Assembly: GCF_007827955.1 (NCBI RefSeq)
Contig: NZ_VITR01000007.1
Coordinates: 124,001 to 188,000 of the forward strand
Source: Nitrospirillum pindoramense
GTDB taxonomy: Bacteria > Pseudomonadota > Alphaproteobacteria > Azospirillales > Azospirillaceae
DNA length: 64,000 nt
Reading direction: 5' to 3'
Made by a program: the position numbers and the translations under genes. A model generated the notes under the pieces. The model ran no database searches. It was given only the letters and a program-made list of their open reading frames with translations, and had not been told where the DNA came from. Below are positions 25,187-38,607 of the stretch, in pieces (the stretch's first letter is position 1; each line of letters starts with the position of its first letter).

Positions 25187-25310
25187 CGCGCGCCGCCATC
25201 CGCCTTTCGGCCAGACTGGTGTAGCGGGCCGCCTTGTGCGGTTGCAACAGGGTCCCGCCTATGCTTCCTTGGCCCCCGTCTTTCGCTTTTATGGGCCGGG
25301 AAACGAGATC

Positions 25311-26501
25311 ATGACCTTCAAGACCCTAGACGATATCGCCCCCGCCAGCCGCACCGTGCTGGTCCGCGCCGACCTCAACGTCCCGGTGCAGGACGGCCAG
25401 GTCACGGACGCCACCCGCCTGGTCCGTCTGGTCCCCACCTTGAAGGAACTGGCGTCCAAGGGCGCCAAGGTCGTGGTGCTGTCGCATTTCGGCCGGCCCA
25501 AGAACGGCCCGGATGAGAAGAACTCCCTGCGCCAGGTGGTGCCGGCCCTGTCCGACGCCTTGGGCGCGCCCGTGGCCTTCGCCAGCGACTGCATCGGCAA
25601 GCCGGCCCAGGACGCCATCCGCGGCCTGGAAAAGGGCCAGGTGCTGGTGCTGGAGAACCTGCGCTTCCACGCCGGGGAAGAGAAGAACGACCCCGCCTTC
25701 GCCGCCGAGCTGGCCAAGCTGGGCGACCTTTACGTCAACGACGCCTTCTCCGCCGCCCACCGCGCCCATGCCTCGACAGAGGCGCTGGCCCGCCTGCTGC
25801 CGGCGGCCGCCGGCCGCCTGATGCAGGCGGAACTGGTGGCCCTGTCCAAGGCCCTGGGCCAGCCACAGCGGCCGGTGGCCGCCGTGGTCGGCGGCGCCAA
25901 GATCAGCACGAAGCTGGACCTGCTGCTGAACCTGGTGGGCAAGGTCGACATCCTGGCGCTGGGCGGCGGCATGGCCAACACCTTCCTCTACGCCCAGGGC
26001 GTGGACGTCGGCGCCTCGCTGGCGGAGAAGGACATGGCCGATCAGGCCCGCGCCATCCTGGCCAAGGCCGAGGCCGGTGGTTGCCAGATCCTGCTGCCCA
26101 AGGACGGCGCGGTGGCCAAGCAGTTCAAGGCCCACGCCCCCTCGCGCATCGCCGCCCCCGGCGACATCGCCGCCGATGAGATGATCCTGGACGCCGGCCC
26201 CGCCACCGTCGCCTATTACGGCGAGAAGCTGGCCACCGCCAAGACGGTGGTGTGGAACGGCCCCATGGGCGCCTTCGAGATCGAGCCCTTCGACGCCGCC
26301 ACCAACGCCGTGGCCAAGATCGTGGCCGACCTGACCAAGGCCGGCACCGTCCTGTCCGTGGCCGGCGGCGGCGATACCGTGGCGGCCCTGGAGCATGCCG
26401 GCGTGGCAGACGCCTTCAGCTACATCTCCACCGCCGGCGGCGCCTTCCTGGAATGGCTGGAAGGCAAGGAGCTGCCGGGCGTGAAGGCGCTGGAGGCGTG
26501 A
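25311..26501 (+). CDS. pgk: phosphoglycerate kinase
   Basis: 396 aa from ATG 25311. Transfers phosphate from 1,3-bisphosphoglycerate to ADP in glycolysis. [21 protein letters not shown] at the substrate site, [52 protein letters not shown], and the C-terminal nucleotide site WNGPMGAFE and [13 protein letters not shown]. Normal length. The gap and tpi/fba partners are not adjacent. A modular repeat starts 6 bp after the stop. Confidence 0.98.
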   Translation: MTFKTLDDIAPASRTVLVRADLNVPVQDGQVTDATRLVRLVPTLKELASKGAKVVVLSHFGRPKNGPDEKNSLRQVVPALSDALGAPVAFASDCIGKPAQDAIRGLEKGQVLVLENLRFHAGEEKNDPAFAAELAKLGDLYVNDAFSAAHRAHASTEALARLLPAAAGRLMQAELVALSKALGQPQRPVAAVVGGAKISTKLDLLLNLVGKVDILALGGGMANTFLYAQGVDVGASLAEKDMADQARAILAKAEAGGCQILLPKDGAVAKQFKAHAPSRIAAPGDIAADEMILDAGPATVAYYGEKLATAKTVVWNGPMGAFEIEPFDAATNAVAKIVADLTKAGTVLSVAGGGDTVAALEHAGVADAFSYISTAGGAFLEWLEGKELPGVKALEA

Positions 26502-26507
26502 TGGAGT

Positions 26508-26654
26508 GGCCATTGGTCCTAACGGATCAATGGCCCCCTCAAACGCCGGGCGGCCACATCCGTGGCCTTGGCTTCCTCGCTGCGCCCTGCGGTGCTCGCT
26601 CCGGCGGACGCGGTCGCGCCCTACAGCGGCATCAGATCGGATCTGATGCCGCTG
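26508..26654 (+). repeat. modular hairpin repeat, copy B (after pgk)
   Basis: The same order of parts as copy A: a 12-bp stem with TAAC loop (26508-26535); CCCTCAAACGCCGGGCG; a 6-bp stem GGCCAC/GTGGCC with ATCC loop; TTGGCTTCCTCGCTGCGCCC; TGCGGTGCTCGCTCCGG; and a perfect 15-bp terminal hairpin with one unpaired base (26624-26654). Stem sequences differ from copy A while pairing and loop bases are kept. Confidence 0.85.
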
Positions 26655-26682
26655 ACGGCTCTATGAACACCCAGGAGCCCAA

Positions 26683-27477
26683 TCACCCAAACCGGTGCAG
26701 CTTGGCTCCATGGGCTTTCAACCAGGCGCGGGGCTTGTCCACGTCGCCAGCCAGTTCCGCGCACAAGGTCCAGAACTTCGGCCCGTGGTTCATCTCCTTG
26801 AGATGCGCCACCTCGTGCGCCACGACGTACTCGATGATCTGCGGCGGGGCCAGGATCAGGCGCCAGGAATAGCTGATGCGCCCGGTGGCGGAGCAACTGC
26901 CCCAGCGGCTGCGGGTGTCGCGCACGGAGACGCCGCTGGCGCGCAAACCGGCGCGGGCGGCCGTGTCCGCCGTCAAGGCCGACAGGTGGCGCCGCGCCTC
27001 CGCCTTCAGGAAGTCGGTCACGCGTCGATTTAGGAACTCCGCCTCGCCACCCACGCGCAGGTCCAGTCCACCCGGCCCTTCCACCAGGTGGGCGCCCCCC
27101 CGGCGGCCGGCGTCATGACGGATGATGGCCGAACGGCCCAGCAAGGGGACCGCCATGCCATCGATGAAGGGCTGGCGCGGCGGCAGCGCCGCCAGGCGGG
27201 CGTTCACCCAATCCAGATGCCGCCCGACGAAGCCCGCGATTTCAGCATCGCCGACGCGGGGCGGCACGGTGACGCGCACGGTGTCGGTGGCACCATCGAC
27301 CTTGAGCGACAGGCGGCGGGCGCGCGGGCTGCGCCGCACCTCGACCGGCTGGGCTATCCCCGCCACGCGCAAGTGCGACACCGTGGTCGGCGTTACCCGC
27401 GCCTTGGTCCTGGTTTTCGGTGCGGGCTTTTTCGGGGCGGTCAGCCCCATGCCGCGCAGCAGGCCCATCAAACCCAT
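26683..27477 (-). CDS. zinc metalloprotease-like protein, YgjP/DUF45 family
   Basis: 264 aa from ATG 27477, preceded by GAGGG; a longer start at 27531 is possible. The C-terminal catalytic region has VRDTRSRWGSCSATGRISYSWRL in outline and the zinc site VVAHEVAHLKEMNHGPKFW (HExxH plus downstream H). The N-terminal half has VRVTVPPRVGDAEIAGFVGRH. This is the WLM/SprT-like YgjP family of predicted metallopeptidases; physiological substrate unknown. Downstream end faces repeat copy B. Confidence 0.9.
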   Translation of the reverse strand: MGLMGLLRGMGLTAPKKPAPKTRTKARVTPTTVSHLRVAGIAQPVEVRRSPRARRLSLKVDGATDTVRVTVPPRVGDAEIAGFVGRHLDWVNARLAALPPRQPFIDGMAVPLLGRSAIIRHDAGRRGGAHLVEGPGGLDLRVGGEAEFLNRRVTDFLKAEARRHLSALTADTAARAGLRASGVSVRDTRSRWGSCSATGRISYSWRLILAPPQIIEYVVAHEVAHLKEMNHGPKFWTLCAELAGDVDKPRAWLKAHGAKLHRFG

Positions 27478-28087
27478 CGGCCCCGGCCCTCGATTCCTCC
27501 AGCGGCCGCACCATCGGCCTGCCGTCTTCACCCTATATACGGTGTCCGGTGCCTAAGCGCACCCCTATAGAGGTCATGGCGCGGGGTGAACCGTCGGTGA
27601 AAGCGGCGTCCCGCCCCTGTTCCCATGCCCCAAAAAGCGAACCCCCGCGCCGGTCAGGGTCGCGGGGGTTCTTTTGGCTTCAGCGAAGCTCAGATATCCA
27701 TCGAGCGATACACCGGTTAGCAACCGGCGTTAGCTACAGCTATATATGTGGAGTTGATCACACAACTCATACAGTACGCATCGGTGGAGTCATGGTTTGA
27801 CGCACCCTCCTGGTTACGGGCAACACATCGAATACTGCATGCATTCGACGATTTACCTGATCTGGTGGGCTAATCTGGTTTCTGATGCCTCCTGAGTGCT
27901 TCGGTAAGACAGATGGTGCGCCTGTTACAGTTCCGCGTCAACCCCATTACGCAGGACTTTTCGCCCCCCTTCTGGATAGCTTTTTCCGACCCCGGCGTTG
28001 ACAGGGTGGCCCCCGCGACGCACCGTCGGCGTACAGCGCACGGGCGACCAAGGCCCGTGATAACAAGACCCTGAGGGAGGAGCCCCG
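27478..28087. other. gene-free interval before glpK with hairpins and a bidirectional terminator
   Basis: About 600 bp with no credible gene. From about 27690 the composition is visibly richer in A/T than the surroundings. It holds a strong terminator (27640-27675) and several short inverted repeats: CCGGTT/AACCGG (27713-27727), GAGTTG/CAACTC (27751-27768) and TCGAAT/ATTCGA (27828-27848). A divergent minus-strand small RNA ending at the terminator, or the glpK regulatory region, are the options. No known RNA family is recognised. Confidence 0.5.
27640..27675. terminator. bidirectional Rho-independent terminator
   Basis: Perfect 10-bp stem AACCCCCGCG/CGCGGGGGTT (27640-27649 with 27661-27670). 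T-runs flank both sides: TTTT on plus, CGCTTTTTG on minus. No annotated gene ends here, which implies a short transcript on one strand. Confidence 0.75.
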
Positions 28088-29578
28088 ATGCCCGCCGACC
28101 TGATCCTGGCCATCGACCAGGGTACCACCTCGACCCGCGCCATCCTGTTCGACGCCGGGGGCCGGCCCATGGCCACGGCCCAGCGGGAACTGCCGCAGCA
28201 CTACCCCGCCGACGGTCAGGTGGAGCACGCCCCCGAGGATATCTGGCGCGACACCGTCGCCGTCTGCCGGGGCGTGGTCGACAAGGCCGGGGTGGATGCC
28301 GCCCGCGTGGCCGCCATCGGCATCACCAACCAGCGTGAAACGACGGTGGTGTGGGACCGCCGCACGGGGGAGGTGTTGCACCCCGCCATCGTCTGGCAGG
28401 ATCGCCGCACCGCCGGACTGTGCCAGGCCCTGCGCCGCGAAGGGGCGGAAGCCATGGTGCGCCAGCGCACCGGCCTGCTGCTGGACCCCTATTTCTCCGC
28501 CACCAAGCTGGCCTGGATCCTGGACACCGTGCCCGGTGCGCGCCGCCGGGCCGAGGCCGGGGAGCTGGCCTTCGGCACCATCGACTGCTTCCTGCTGTGG
28601 CGACTGACCGGCGGCCAGGTGCACGCGACCGACGCCACCAACGCCGCCCGCACCCTGCTGTTCAACCTGGAAACCCTGGACTGGGACGCGGAATTGCTGC
28701 GCCTGTTCGGCATACCCGCGGCCGTCCTGCCCCGGGTGCTGGACAATTCCGGCCCCTTCGGTATCGCCACGGCAGATCTGCTGGGCCGCCCCATCCCCGT
28801 GCTGGGCATGGCGGGCGACCAGCAGGCCGCCGCCATCGGCCAAGCCTGCCTGGCCCCGGGCATGATCAAGAGCACCTATGGCACCGGCTGCTTCGCCCTG
28901 ATGAACATCGGCGACCGGCCGCGCCCGTCCGCCCACCGGCTGCTGACCACCCTGGCCTACCGCCTGGACGGCCGCGCCAGCTACGCGCTGGAGGGGTCGA
29001 TCTTCGTGGCGGGCGCCGCCGTGCAATGGCTGCGCGACGGCTTGCGGCTGATCCCCGACGCGGCGGCCACCCAGGGCCACGCGGCAGCCCTGGCCGATAC
29101 CGGCGGCGTCTATCTGGTGCCGGCCTTCACCGGCCTGGGCGCCCCCTACTGGGACCCGGACGCGCGCGGCGCCATCCTGGGACTGACCCGGGACAGCGGG
29201 GTCAGCCACATCGTGCGCGCGGCCCTGGAGTCCGTCTGCTACCAGACCCGCGACCTGATGGACGCCATGGCGGCGGACGGCGGCTGCGCCCTGACCGCCC
29301 TGCGCGTCGATGGCGGCATGGCCGCCAATGACTGGCTGATGCAGTTCCTGGCCGACCAGCTGGACCTGACGGTGGAACGCCCCGCCGTGACCGAGACCAC
29401 GGCCCTGGGCGCCGCCTTCCTGGCCGGCCTAGCCGCCGGCCTGTTCCCCAGCCTGGACGCCATCGCCACCTTGTGGCGGGAGGAGCGGCGGTTCGAGCCC
29501 GCCGCCGACCCCGCCGCGCGGGAGCGCCTGTACGACGGATGGAAGCGCGCCGTCGCCCGTGTGCGGACGACGTCCTGA
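28088..29578 (+). CDS. glpK: glycerol kinase
   Basis: 496 aa, the usual length. Phosphorylates glycerol with ATP. FGGY-kinase motifs: [16 protein letters not shown] (N-terminal ATP loop), the glycerol-site [13 protein letters not shown] and [48 protein letters not shown], and [27 protein letters not shown] ribosome site lies just upstream. No glpF, glpD or glpR is nearby, so it is a stand-alone unit. Confidence 0.98.
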   Translation: MPADLILAIDQGTTSTRAILFDAGGRPMATAQRELPQHYPADGQVEHAPEDIWRDTVAVCRGVVDKAGVDAARVAAIGITNQRETTVVWDRRTGEVLHPAIVWQDRRTAGLCQALRREGAEAMVRQRTGLLLDPYFSATKLAWILDTVPGARRRAEAGELAFGTIDCFLLWRLTGGQVHATDATNAARTLLFNLETLDWDAELLRLFGIPAAVLPRVLDNSGPFGIATADLLGRPIPVLGMAGDQQAAAIGQACLAPGMIKSTYGTGCFALMNIGDRPRPSAHRLLTTLAYRLDGRASYALEGSIFVAGAAVQWLRDGLRLIPDAAATQGHAAALADTGGVYLVPAFTGLGAPYWDPDARGAILGLTRDSGVSHIVRAALESVCYQTRDLMDAMAADGGCALTALRVDGGMAANDWLMQFLADQLDLTVERPAVTETTALGAAFLAGLAAGLFPSLDAIATLWREERRFEPAADPAARERLYDGWKRAVARVRTTS

Positions 29579-29626
29579 GTTCCACGACGCCAGGCGGGTG
29601 CGACCAAGAACCGCACGCCATTTCCC

Positions 29627-29650
29627 GCCCCTCTCGTCGGCGAGAGGGGC
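29627..29650. repeat. perfect hairpin downstream of glpK
   Basis: A 10-bp perfect stem GCCCCTCTCG/CGAGAGGGGC with a TCGG tetraloop, 48 bp after the glpK stop. No T-run follows, so it may stabilise the mRNA end or be a weak terminator. Confidence 0.6.
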
Positions 29651-29748
29651 GCGGTAGTTGCAATCATGCTTCCCCATACCCGCGCGCGACGATAAATTGT
29701 TGCCAAGAATGGGTCCAAAAGGGATCCGGAACAGGGGATGAACGGGAA

Positions 29749-30816
29749 ATGGGTTTTGGATTCAAAGCCTGGGGTGGTGCGGGGCGGCTGGCGGGCCTGG
29801 GACTGATGGGGCTGGCGTTGGCGGCTGCGCCCGCGCAGGCCGCGCCGAAATGCCAATTCGCCAAGGTGGCCAGCCTGCCGGTCAAGATGGAGGGCAACCG
29901 CCCCCTGATCCAGGGCAGCATCAACGGCCAGCCGGTGTACTTCCTGGTCGATACCGGTTCCTTCGCCAGCCTGCTGTTCCGCGGGTCGGCCGAGAAGCTG
30001 GGTCTACGCCTGAACACGGTGGAGGGGGCCACCGTCTACGGCGTCGGCGGCGGCAGCGATGTCTGGATCACCACGGTGGACAACCTGACCCTGGACGCGG
30101 CGTCGGTGAAGAACCTGAAGCTGAACGTGGTGGGAAGTAACCAGGGCGGCGACGGTCCTGTGACCACGGCCGGGGTCCTGGGCGAGGATCTGTTGCGGCA
30201 ATTCGACGTCGAGATGGATTTGAGCCACGGCAAAATCAATCTCTATGACACCAAGAACTGCGACGACGTCGACCTCATTCCCTGGGACGATCCCTTCACG
30301 GTCGCGGAATTTCCGACAGTGACCCGGGAACACGCCGATATCCAGGTTATGGTCGAGGTGAATGGGGAGCACGTGCGCGCCGACCTGGATTCCGGCGCCT
30401 ACTATTCCATCCTGACCAAGGCCGACGCCGCCCGCGCCGGTGTCGGCCCCGACAGCCCCGGTGTGGTCGAAGTGGGCAGGGTCGGCGGCATCGGCGCACG
30501 GCGGGAGCAGACATGGATCGGTACCTTCGACAGCTTCAGCATCGGCGAAGAAACCATCCGTCACCCCAAAATGCGCTTCGGTGATATGTTCAAGCACAGC
30601 GCTTTAACCCCCACCGGATCGCACATCCAAACGCAGGTGATGCCGGCGGGCATGCTGCTGGGGGCGGACTTCCTGCGGGCGCACCATGTGATGATCGCCC
30701 ACAGCCAGGGCAAGCTGTACGTCAGCTATGTCGGCGGCACGGTGTTTCAGACGGATCAGCCGGCACCCGCGACGTCAGCGCCCACCAACCCCGCACCATC
30801 GTCCCCGAGCCCGTGA
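29749..30816 (+). CDS. exported two-lobed retropepsin-like aspartyl protease, paralog 1
   Basis: 355 aa from ATG 29749 (ACGGGAA upstream). Signal peptide about residues 1-32 ending AQAA. Two retropepsin-like lobes: the first has VYFLVDTGSFASLL (DTGS, 68-71) and closes with AGVLGEDLLRQFDVEMDL; the second has RADLDSGAYYSIL (D214-S-G-A) and GMLLGADFLRAHHVMIA. Cysteines at 35 and 171 flank lobe one. The tail is Pro/Ser/Ala-rich. A near neighbour at 30.9 kb has the same plan. Predicted periplasmic protease; substrate unknown. Confidence 0.82.
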   Translation: MGFGFKAWGGAGRLAGLGLMGLALAAAPAQAAPKCQFAKVASLPVKMEGNRPLIQGSINGQPVYFLVDTGSFASLLFRGSAEKLGLRLNTVEGATVYGVGGGSDVWITTVDNLTLDAASVKNLKLNVVGSNQGGDGPVTTAGVLGEDLLRQFDVEMDLSHGKINLYDTKNCDDVDLIPWDDPFTVAEFPTVTREHADIQVMVEVNGEHVRADLDSGAYYSILTKADAARAGVGPDSPGVVEVGRVGGIGARREQTWIGTFDSFSIGEETIRHPKMRFGDMFKHSALTPTGSHIQTQVMPAGMLLGADFLRAHHVMIAHSQGKLYVSYVGGTVFQTDQPAPATSAPTNPAPSSPSP

Positions 30817-30918
30817 CCCGGGCGGGACCAGGCGTCCCTTGATCCCCACACCATTTGCGCGCACTTTTCCGCGCACGAATGCGAACAATAGGGCGCCGTG
30901 CGGGAAATGGGGGAGCGG

Positions 30919-31989
30919 ATGCGGAGGGTCGTGGGGCGTGCCGTGGCGGGGGCCATCGTGGCCGCCTTTTCCGTGGCCGGTGGGGTGCTGGTGGCTGGGG
31001 CGCTGGTGGCCGGGGCGGCGGCCCAGGCCGCCGAGACCTGCCAGATGATCAAGTCGGACACCCTGCCCGTCGAGATGGACGGCAACCAGCCGTTGGTGAA
31101 GGTGGCGGTCAATGGCCACCCGGTCTATTTCCTGGTCGACACCGGCTCCGCCCTCAGCATGATCCTGCGCAGCAAGGCGGAGGAGTTGGACCTGCCCAGT
31201 TTCAGCGGGCGCAACGGCACGCTGGTGGGCGTGGGCGGCCGCAGCGACATCCAGGGCACGCGCATCAAGACCTTCACCCTGGGCAAGCAGACGGTCACCG
31301 ACATGCCCCTGAAGCTGGCGGGGGAGCGTCGCATCGGCCGCGAGGATGTCGTGGGCCTGCTGGGCGAGGACGTGTTCCGCAAGTTCGACGTCGAAATCGA
31401 CCTGGCGCACAACATCATCAACCTGTACCAGCCGCGGGGCTGCGACAGCGCCTTCCTGGGTTTTTGGGCTGAAAACGCCATGACCGCCGACTTCCGGCCG
31501 GTGGACTGGCAGGCGCCCAGCATCGTCCTGGATGTCACCGTCGGCGGCAAACCGGTAAGGGCCATCCTGGACAGTGGCGCCACCCATTCCGTTCTGTCCC
31601 TGGAGGCGGCCAGCCGCGCCGGCGTCACCCCCGACACGCCAGGCGTGGTTATGGGGGAGAAGAGCGAAGGCATCGGCGCCAAGCTCGTCCAGGATTGGGT
31701 GGGTGTCTTCGACGGCTTCACCCTGGGCGATGAAACCATCAAGCGCGCCAAGCTGCGCTTCAGTGACCTGAACGGCTCGGCCAGCTACGCCGATGCCGGA
31801 TCGCGCACCCGCTTCGACACCAGCGGCGGGCCGGAAATGCTGCTGGGCGCCGATTTCCTGCGGGCGCACCATGTGCTGATCGCCCACAGCCAGAACAGGC
31901 TGTACTTCACCTACAATGGCGGCCCGGTCTTCCAGGTCACCGGGCCGGCGCTGCGACGTGCGTCCGGCGAGAACGCCGACGCCAACTGA
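30919..31989 (+). CDS. exported two-lobed retropepsin-like aspartyl protease, paralog 2
   Basis: 356 aa from ATG 30919, chosen for GGGGGAG 5 nt upstream; GTG 30898 and ATG 30907 are alternatives. Signal peptide ends near AAAQAAE (about 38). Lobe one: VYFLVDTGSALSMIL (DTG 74-76) and VVGLLGEDVFRKFDVEIDL. Lobe two: RAILDSGATHSVL (D218-S-G) and EMLLGADFLRAHHVLIAHS. It shares motif blocks with the upstream gene along its whole length (C-M-I/LP-V-MDGN start, LYQPRGCD/LYDTKNCD), showing tandem duplication. About 100 bp separates them; a terminator follows. Confidence 0.82.
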   Translation: MRRVVGRAVAGAIVAAFSVAGGVLVAGALVAGAAAQAAETCQMIKSDTLPVEMDGNQPLVKVAVNGHPVYFLVDTGSALSMILRSKAEELDLPSFSGRNGTLVGVGGRSDIQGTRIKTFTLGKQTVTDMPLKLAGERRIGREDVVGLLGEDVFRKFDVEIDLAHNIINLYQPRGCDSAFLGFWAENAMTADFRPVDWQAPSIVLDVTVGGKPVRAILDSGATHSVLSLEAASRAGVTPDTPGVVMGEKSEGIGAKLVQDWVGVFDGFTLGDETIKRAKLRFSDLNGSASYADAGSRTRFDTSGGPEMLLGADFLRAHHVLIAHSQNRLYFTYNGGPVFQVTGPALRRASGENADAN

Positions 31990-32001
31990 TCCCATAAGGA
32001 A

Positions 32002-32040
32002 AGACCGCCACCGGTGCGTACCGGCGGCGGTCCTATTTTT
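32002..32040 (+). terminator. Rho-independent terminator after the aspartyl protease pair
   Basis: Stem AGACCGCCACCGGT paired with ACCGGCGGCGGTCCT (small mismatches) and a GCGT loop, followed by ATTTTT. Ends the plus-strand protease transcript. A second hairpin lies 6 bp beyond. Confidence 0.8.
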
Positions 32041-32046
32041 CAGCGT

Positions 32047-32070
32047 GCGGCCCGGTCGAAACCGGGCCGC
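32047..32070. repeat. perfect hairpin at the gltB 3' end
   Basis: GCGGCCCGGT/ACCGGGCCGC, 10 bp, with a CGAA loop, 14 bp beyond the gltB stop. Likely the end structure of the gltD-gltB mRNA; no T-run on the minus strand. Confidence 0.6.
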
Positions 32071-32083
32071 CTGACTGGAAGGC

Positions 32084-36670
<4,587 letters not shown>

Positions 36671-36684
36671 GTCCAATCCCCCTC

Positions 36685-38130
36685 TTACTCGGCGGCCAGC
36701 GCGGCGGCGGCGCGGGCGGTGATGTAGTTATGGATGCCGGCGGCGGCGTCGCGGCCGTCGCGGATGCCCCAGACGACCAGGGAGGCGCCGCGCACGATGT
36801 CGCCGGCGGCGAACACGCCCTCCAGGTTGGTCATCAGGGTGCGCGGGTCGGCCATGACGGTGCCCCAGCGGCTGACCTTCAGGCCCGGTTCACCGAACAG
36901 GGTGGGCAGCGGCTCGGGATCGAAGCCCAGGGCCTTGATCACCAGGTCAGCCTCCAGCGTGAAGGCCGAGCCTTCGATGGGCTGCGGCGTCTGGCGACCG
37001 GAGGCGTCGGCCACACCCATGTGCATGCGGTGGGCGCGCACGCCGGTCACCTGGCGGTCGCCCAGGAAGGCGTCCGGGGCGGCCTGCCACACGAATTCCA
37101 CGCCCTCTTCCTCGGCATGGGCCACCTCGCGCTGGCTGCCCGGCATGTTGGCGCGGTTGCGGCGGTACAGGCACTTCACCGACTTCGCCCCCTGGCGAAT
37201 GGCGGTGCGCACGCAGTCCATGGCGGTGTCGCCACCGCCGATGACGACGACGTTCTTGCCCTTGGCATTCAGGCGGCCGTTCTCAAAATCGACCACCGTG
37301 TCGCCCAGGCTTGTGCGGTTGCTGGCGGTCAGATAGTCCAGCGCCGGGACGATGCCGTCCACGCCGCTGCCCGGGCCTTCCAACTCACGCGCCTTGTAGA
37401 CGCCGGTGGCGATCAGGATGGCGTCGTGCTGCACCCGCAGTTGGCCCAGCGTGGCATGGCGGCCGACCTCGAAGCCCAGGTGGAAGACGACGCCGGCATC
37501 GGCCAGCAGCTTCGCCCGGCGCTCCACCACGTCCTTTTCCAGCTTGAAGCCGGGAATGCCGTAGATCAGCAGGCCGCCCACGCGGTCGTAGCGGTCATAG
37601 ACATGTACCTGATAGCCCTTGCGGCGCAGCTGGTCGGCGGCGGCCAGGCCGGCGGGGCCGGCGCCGATGATGCCGACGCTCTGCGGCCGCTCACGCACGG
37701 GGGTGGCCGGCTTCACCCAGCCGCGTTCCCAGGCGGTGTCGGTGATGTACTTCTCGACCGCGCCGATGGTGACGGTGCCGTGGGTCGACTGCTCGATGGT
37801 GCAGTTGCCCTCGCACAGGCGGTCCTGCGGGCAGATGCGGCCGCAGATTTCCGGGAAGTTGTTGGTGGCCTGCGACACCTCGTAGGCCTCTTCCAGGCGG
37901 CCCTCGGCCGTCAGCTTCAGCCAGTCGGGGATGTTGTTGGAGACGGGGCAGTGCACCTGGCAGAAGGGCACGCCGCACTGCGAGCAGCGCGAGGCCTGCG
38001 TCACCGCCTGGTCGTCGGCGAAGCGGGCGTAAATCTCGTTGAAATCGTGCCGGCGCAGCGCGGGTTCCCGTTTATCGGGCATCTGCTGGTCCGTGTGGAC
38101 GAACTGGAGCATCTGCTGCTTCTGCGCCAT
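36685..38130 (-). CDS. gltD: glutamate synthase, small (beta) subunit
   Basis: 481 aa from ATG 38130, with GAGGAAC upstream; a TTG at 38151 is the longer alternative. FAD/NADPH subunit passing electrons to GltB. The N-terminal 4Fe-4S cysteines are in SRCSQCGVPFCQVHCPVSN and CGRICPQDRLCEGNC. The FAD dinucleotide fold is VGIIGAGPAGLAAADQLRRK and the NADPH fold is VVVIGGGDTAMDCVRTA. GltD precedes GltB here, as in Azospirillum, with a 14-bp gap, so expression is joint. Confidence 0.98.
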   Translation of the reverse strand: MAQKQQMLQFVHTDQQMPDKREPALRRHDFNEIYARFADDQAVTQASRCSQCGVPFCQVHCPVSNNIPDWLKLTAEGRLEEAYEVSQATNNFPEICGRICPQDRLCEGNCTIEQSTHGTVTIGAVEKYITDTAWERGWVKPATPVRERPQSVGIIGAGPAGLAAADQLRRKGYQVHVYDRYDRVGGLLIYGIPGFKLEKDVVERRAKLLADAGVVFHLGFEVGRHATLGQLRVQHDAILIATGVYKARELEGPGSGVDGIVPALDYLTASNRTSLGDTVVDFENGRLNAKGKNVVVIGGGDTAMDCVRTAIRQGAKSVKCLYRRNRANMPGSQREVAHAEEEGVEFVWQAAPDAFLGDRQVTGVRAHRMHMGVADASGRQTPQPIEGSAFTLEADLVIKALGFDPEPLPTLFGEPGLKVSRWGTVMADPRTLMTNLEGVFAAGDIVRGASLVVWGIRDGRDAAAGIHNYITARAAAALAAE

Positions 38131-38607
38131 GGCCTTGTTCCTCGTGTCCAAACCGGCGGGCCCCCAGCCCGGCCGGGTGATCCCGACATTCCATCGGCGG
38201 CCCTGTGCGGGGACCGCCGTGTTCCCGATGCCCGCGACCGTCGTGGGTCACGGGCTTGCGCACAAGCGGGTGCGCCGAGTTCATATAAGTCGTTAGACAC
38301 CACCGCTCCAGCACTTTTTTCACGATAGGTCAGTTTGATTGACCTATTGATTGCCAGCCAAGTGACTCGCGTGTGGAAAAGCAGTGACTGCCCGGGTTGC
38401 TGGCGCAGACAATAGTACACGATTGCTTACCAAATTTTTTCAAAGCATTGATTTATATAGTGGTTTTGATTTACATTTTTTGTCAGCCGGCGATGTCCGC
38501 GCCCGCAAGCCATTGTCGCGGGCCGCGGCGACCGCTGCTATAAGCAGGCAGCCGTCCCCCCGGCCGGGCCCGTCCGGCCGTCTTTCGCCCCCAGACGTTG
38601 AGGCGCC
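38131..38607. promoter_or_regulatory. divergent gltD / uppP promoter region
   Basis: 477 bp without a gene, noticeably A/T-rich between about 38280 and 38490. It contains an 8-bp inverted repeat (38325-38347). On the plus strand TTGATT, 17 bp, TTACAT (about 38450-38480) is a weak sigma-70-like promoter for uppP. No sigma-54 -24/-12 element is recognised. Confidence 0.5.
38325..38347. promoter_or_regulatory. operator-like inverted repeat upstream of gltD
   Basis: ATAGGTCA and TGACCTAT are exact inverted halves separated by GTTTGAT. Located about 195 bp before gltD and 260 bp before uppP. Regulator unknown. Confidence 0.45.

Noticed and set aside
27720-27800. Tiny minus-strand peptides in the gap before glpK
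   Set aside because: Two overlapping micro-frames exist but the second has no ribosome binding site and neither matches a known leader or RiPP precursor.
38131-38607. Sigma-54 (-24/-12) promoter for gltDB or uppP
   Set aside because: No GG-N10-GC element with the surrounding TGGCAC/TTGC consensus could be placed with confidence on either strand.
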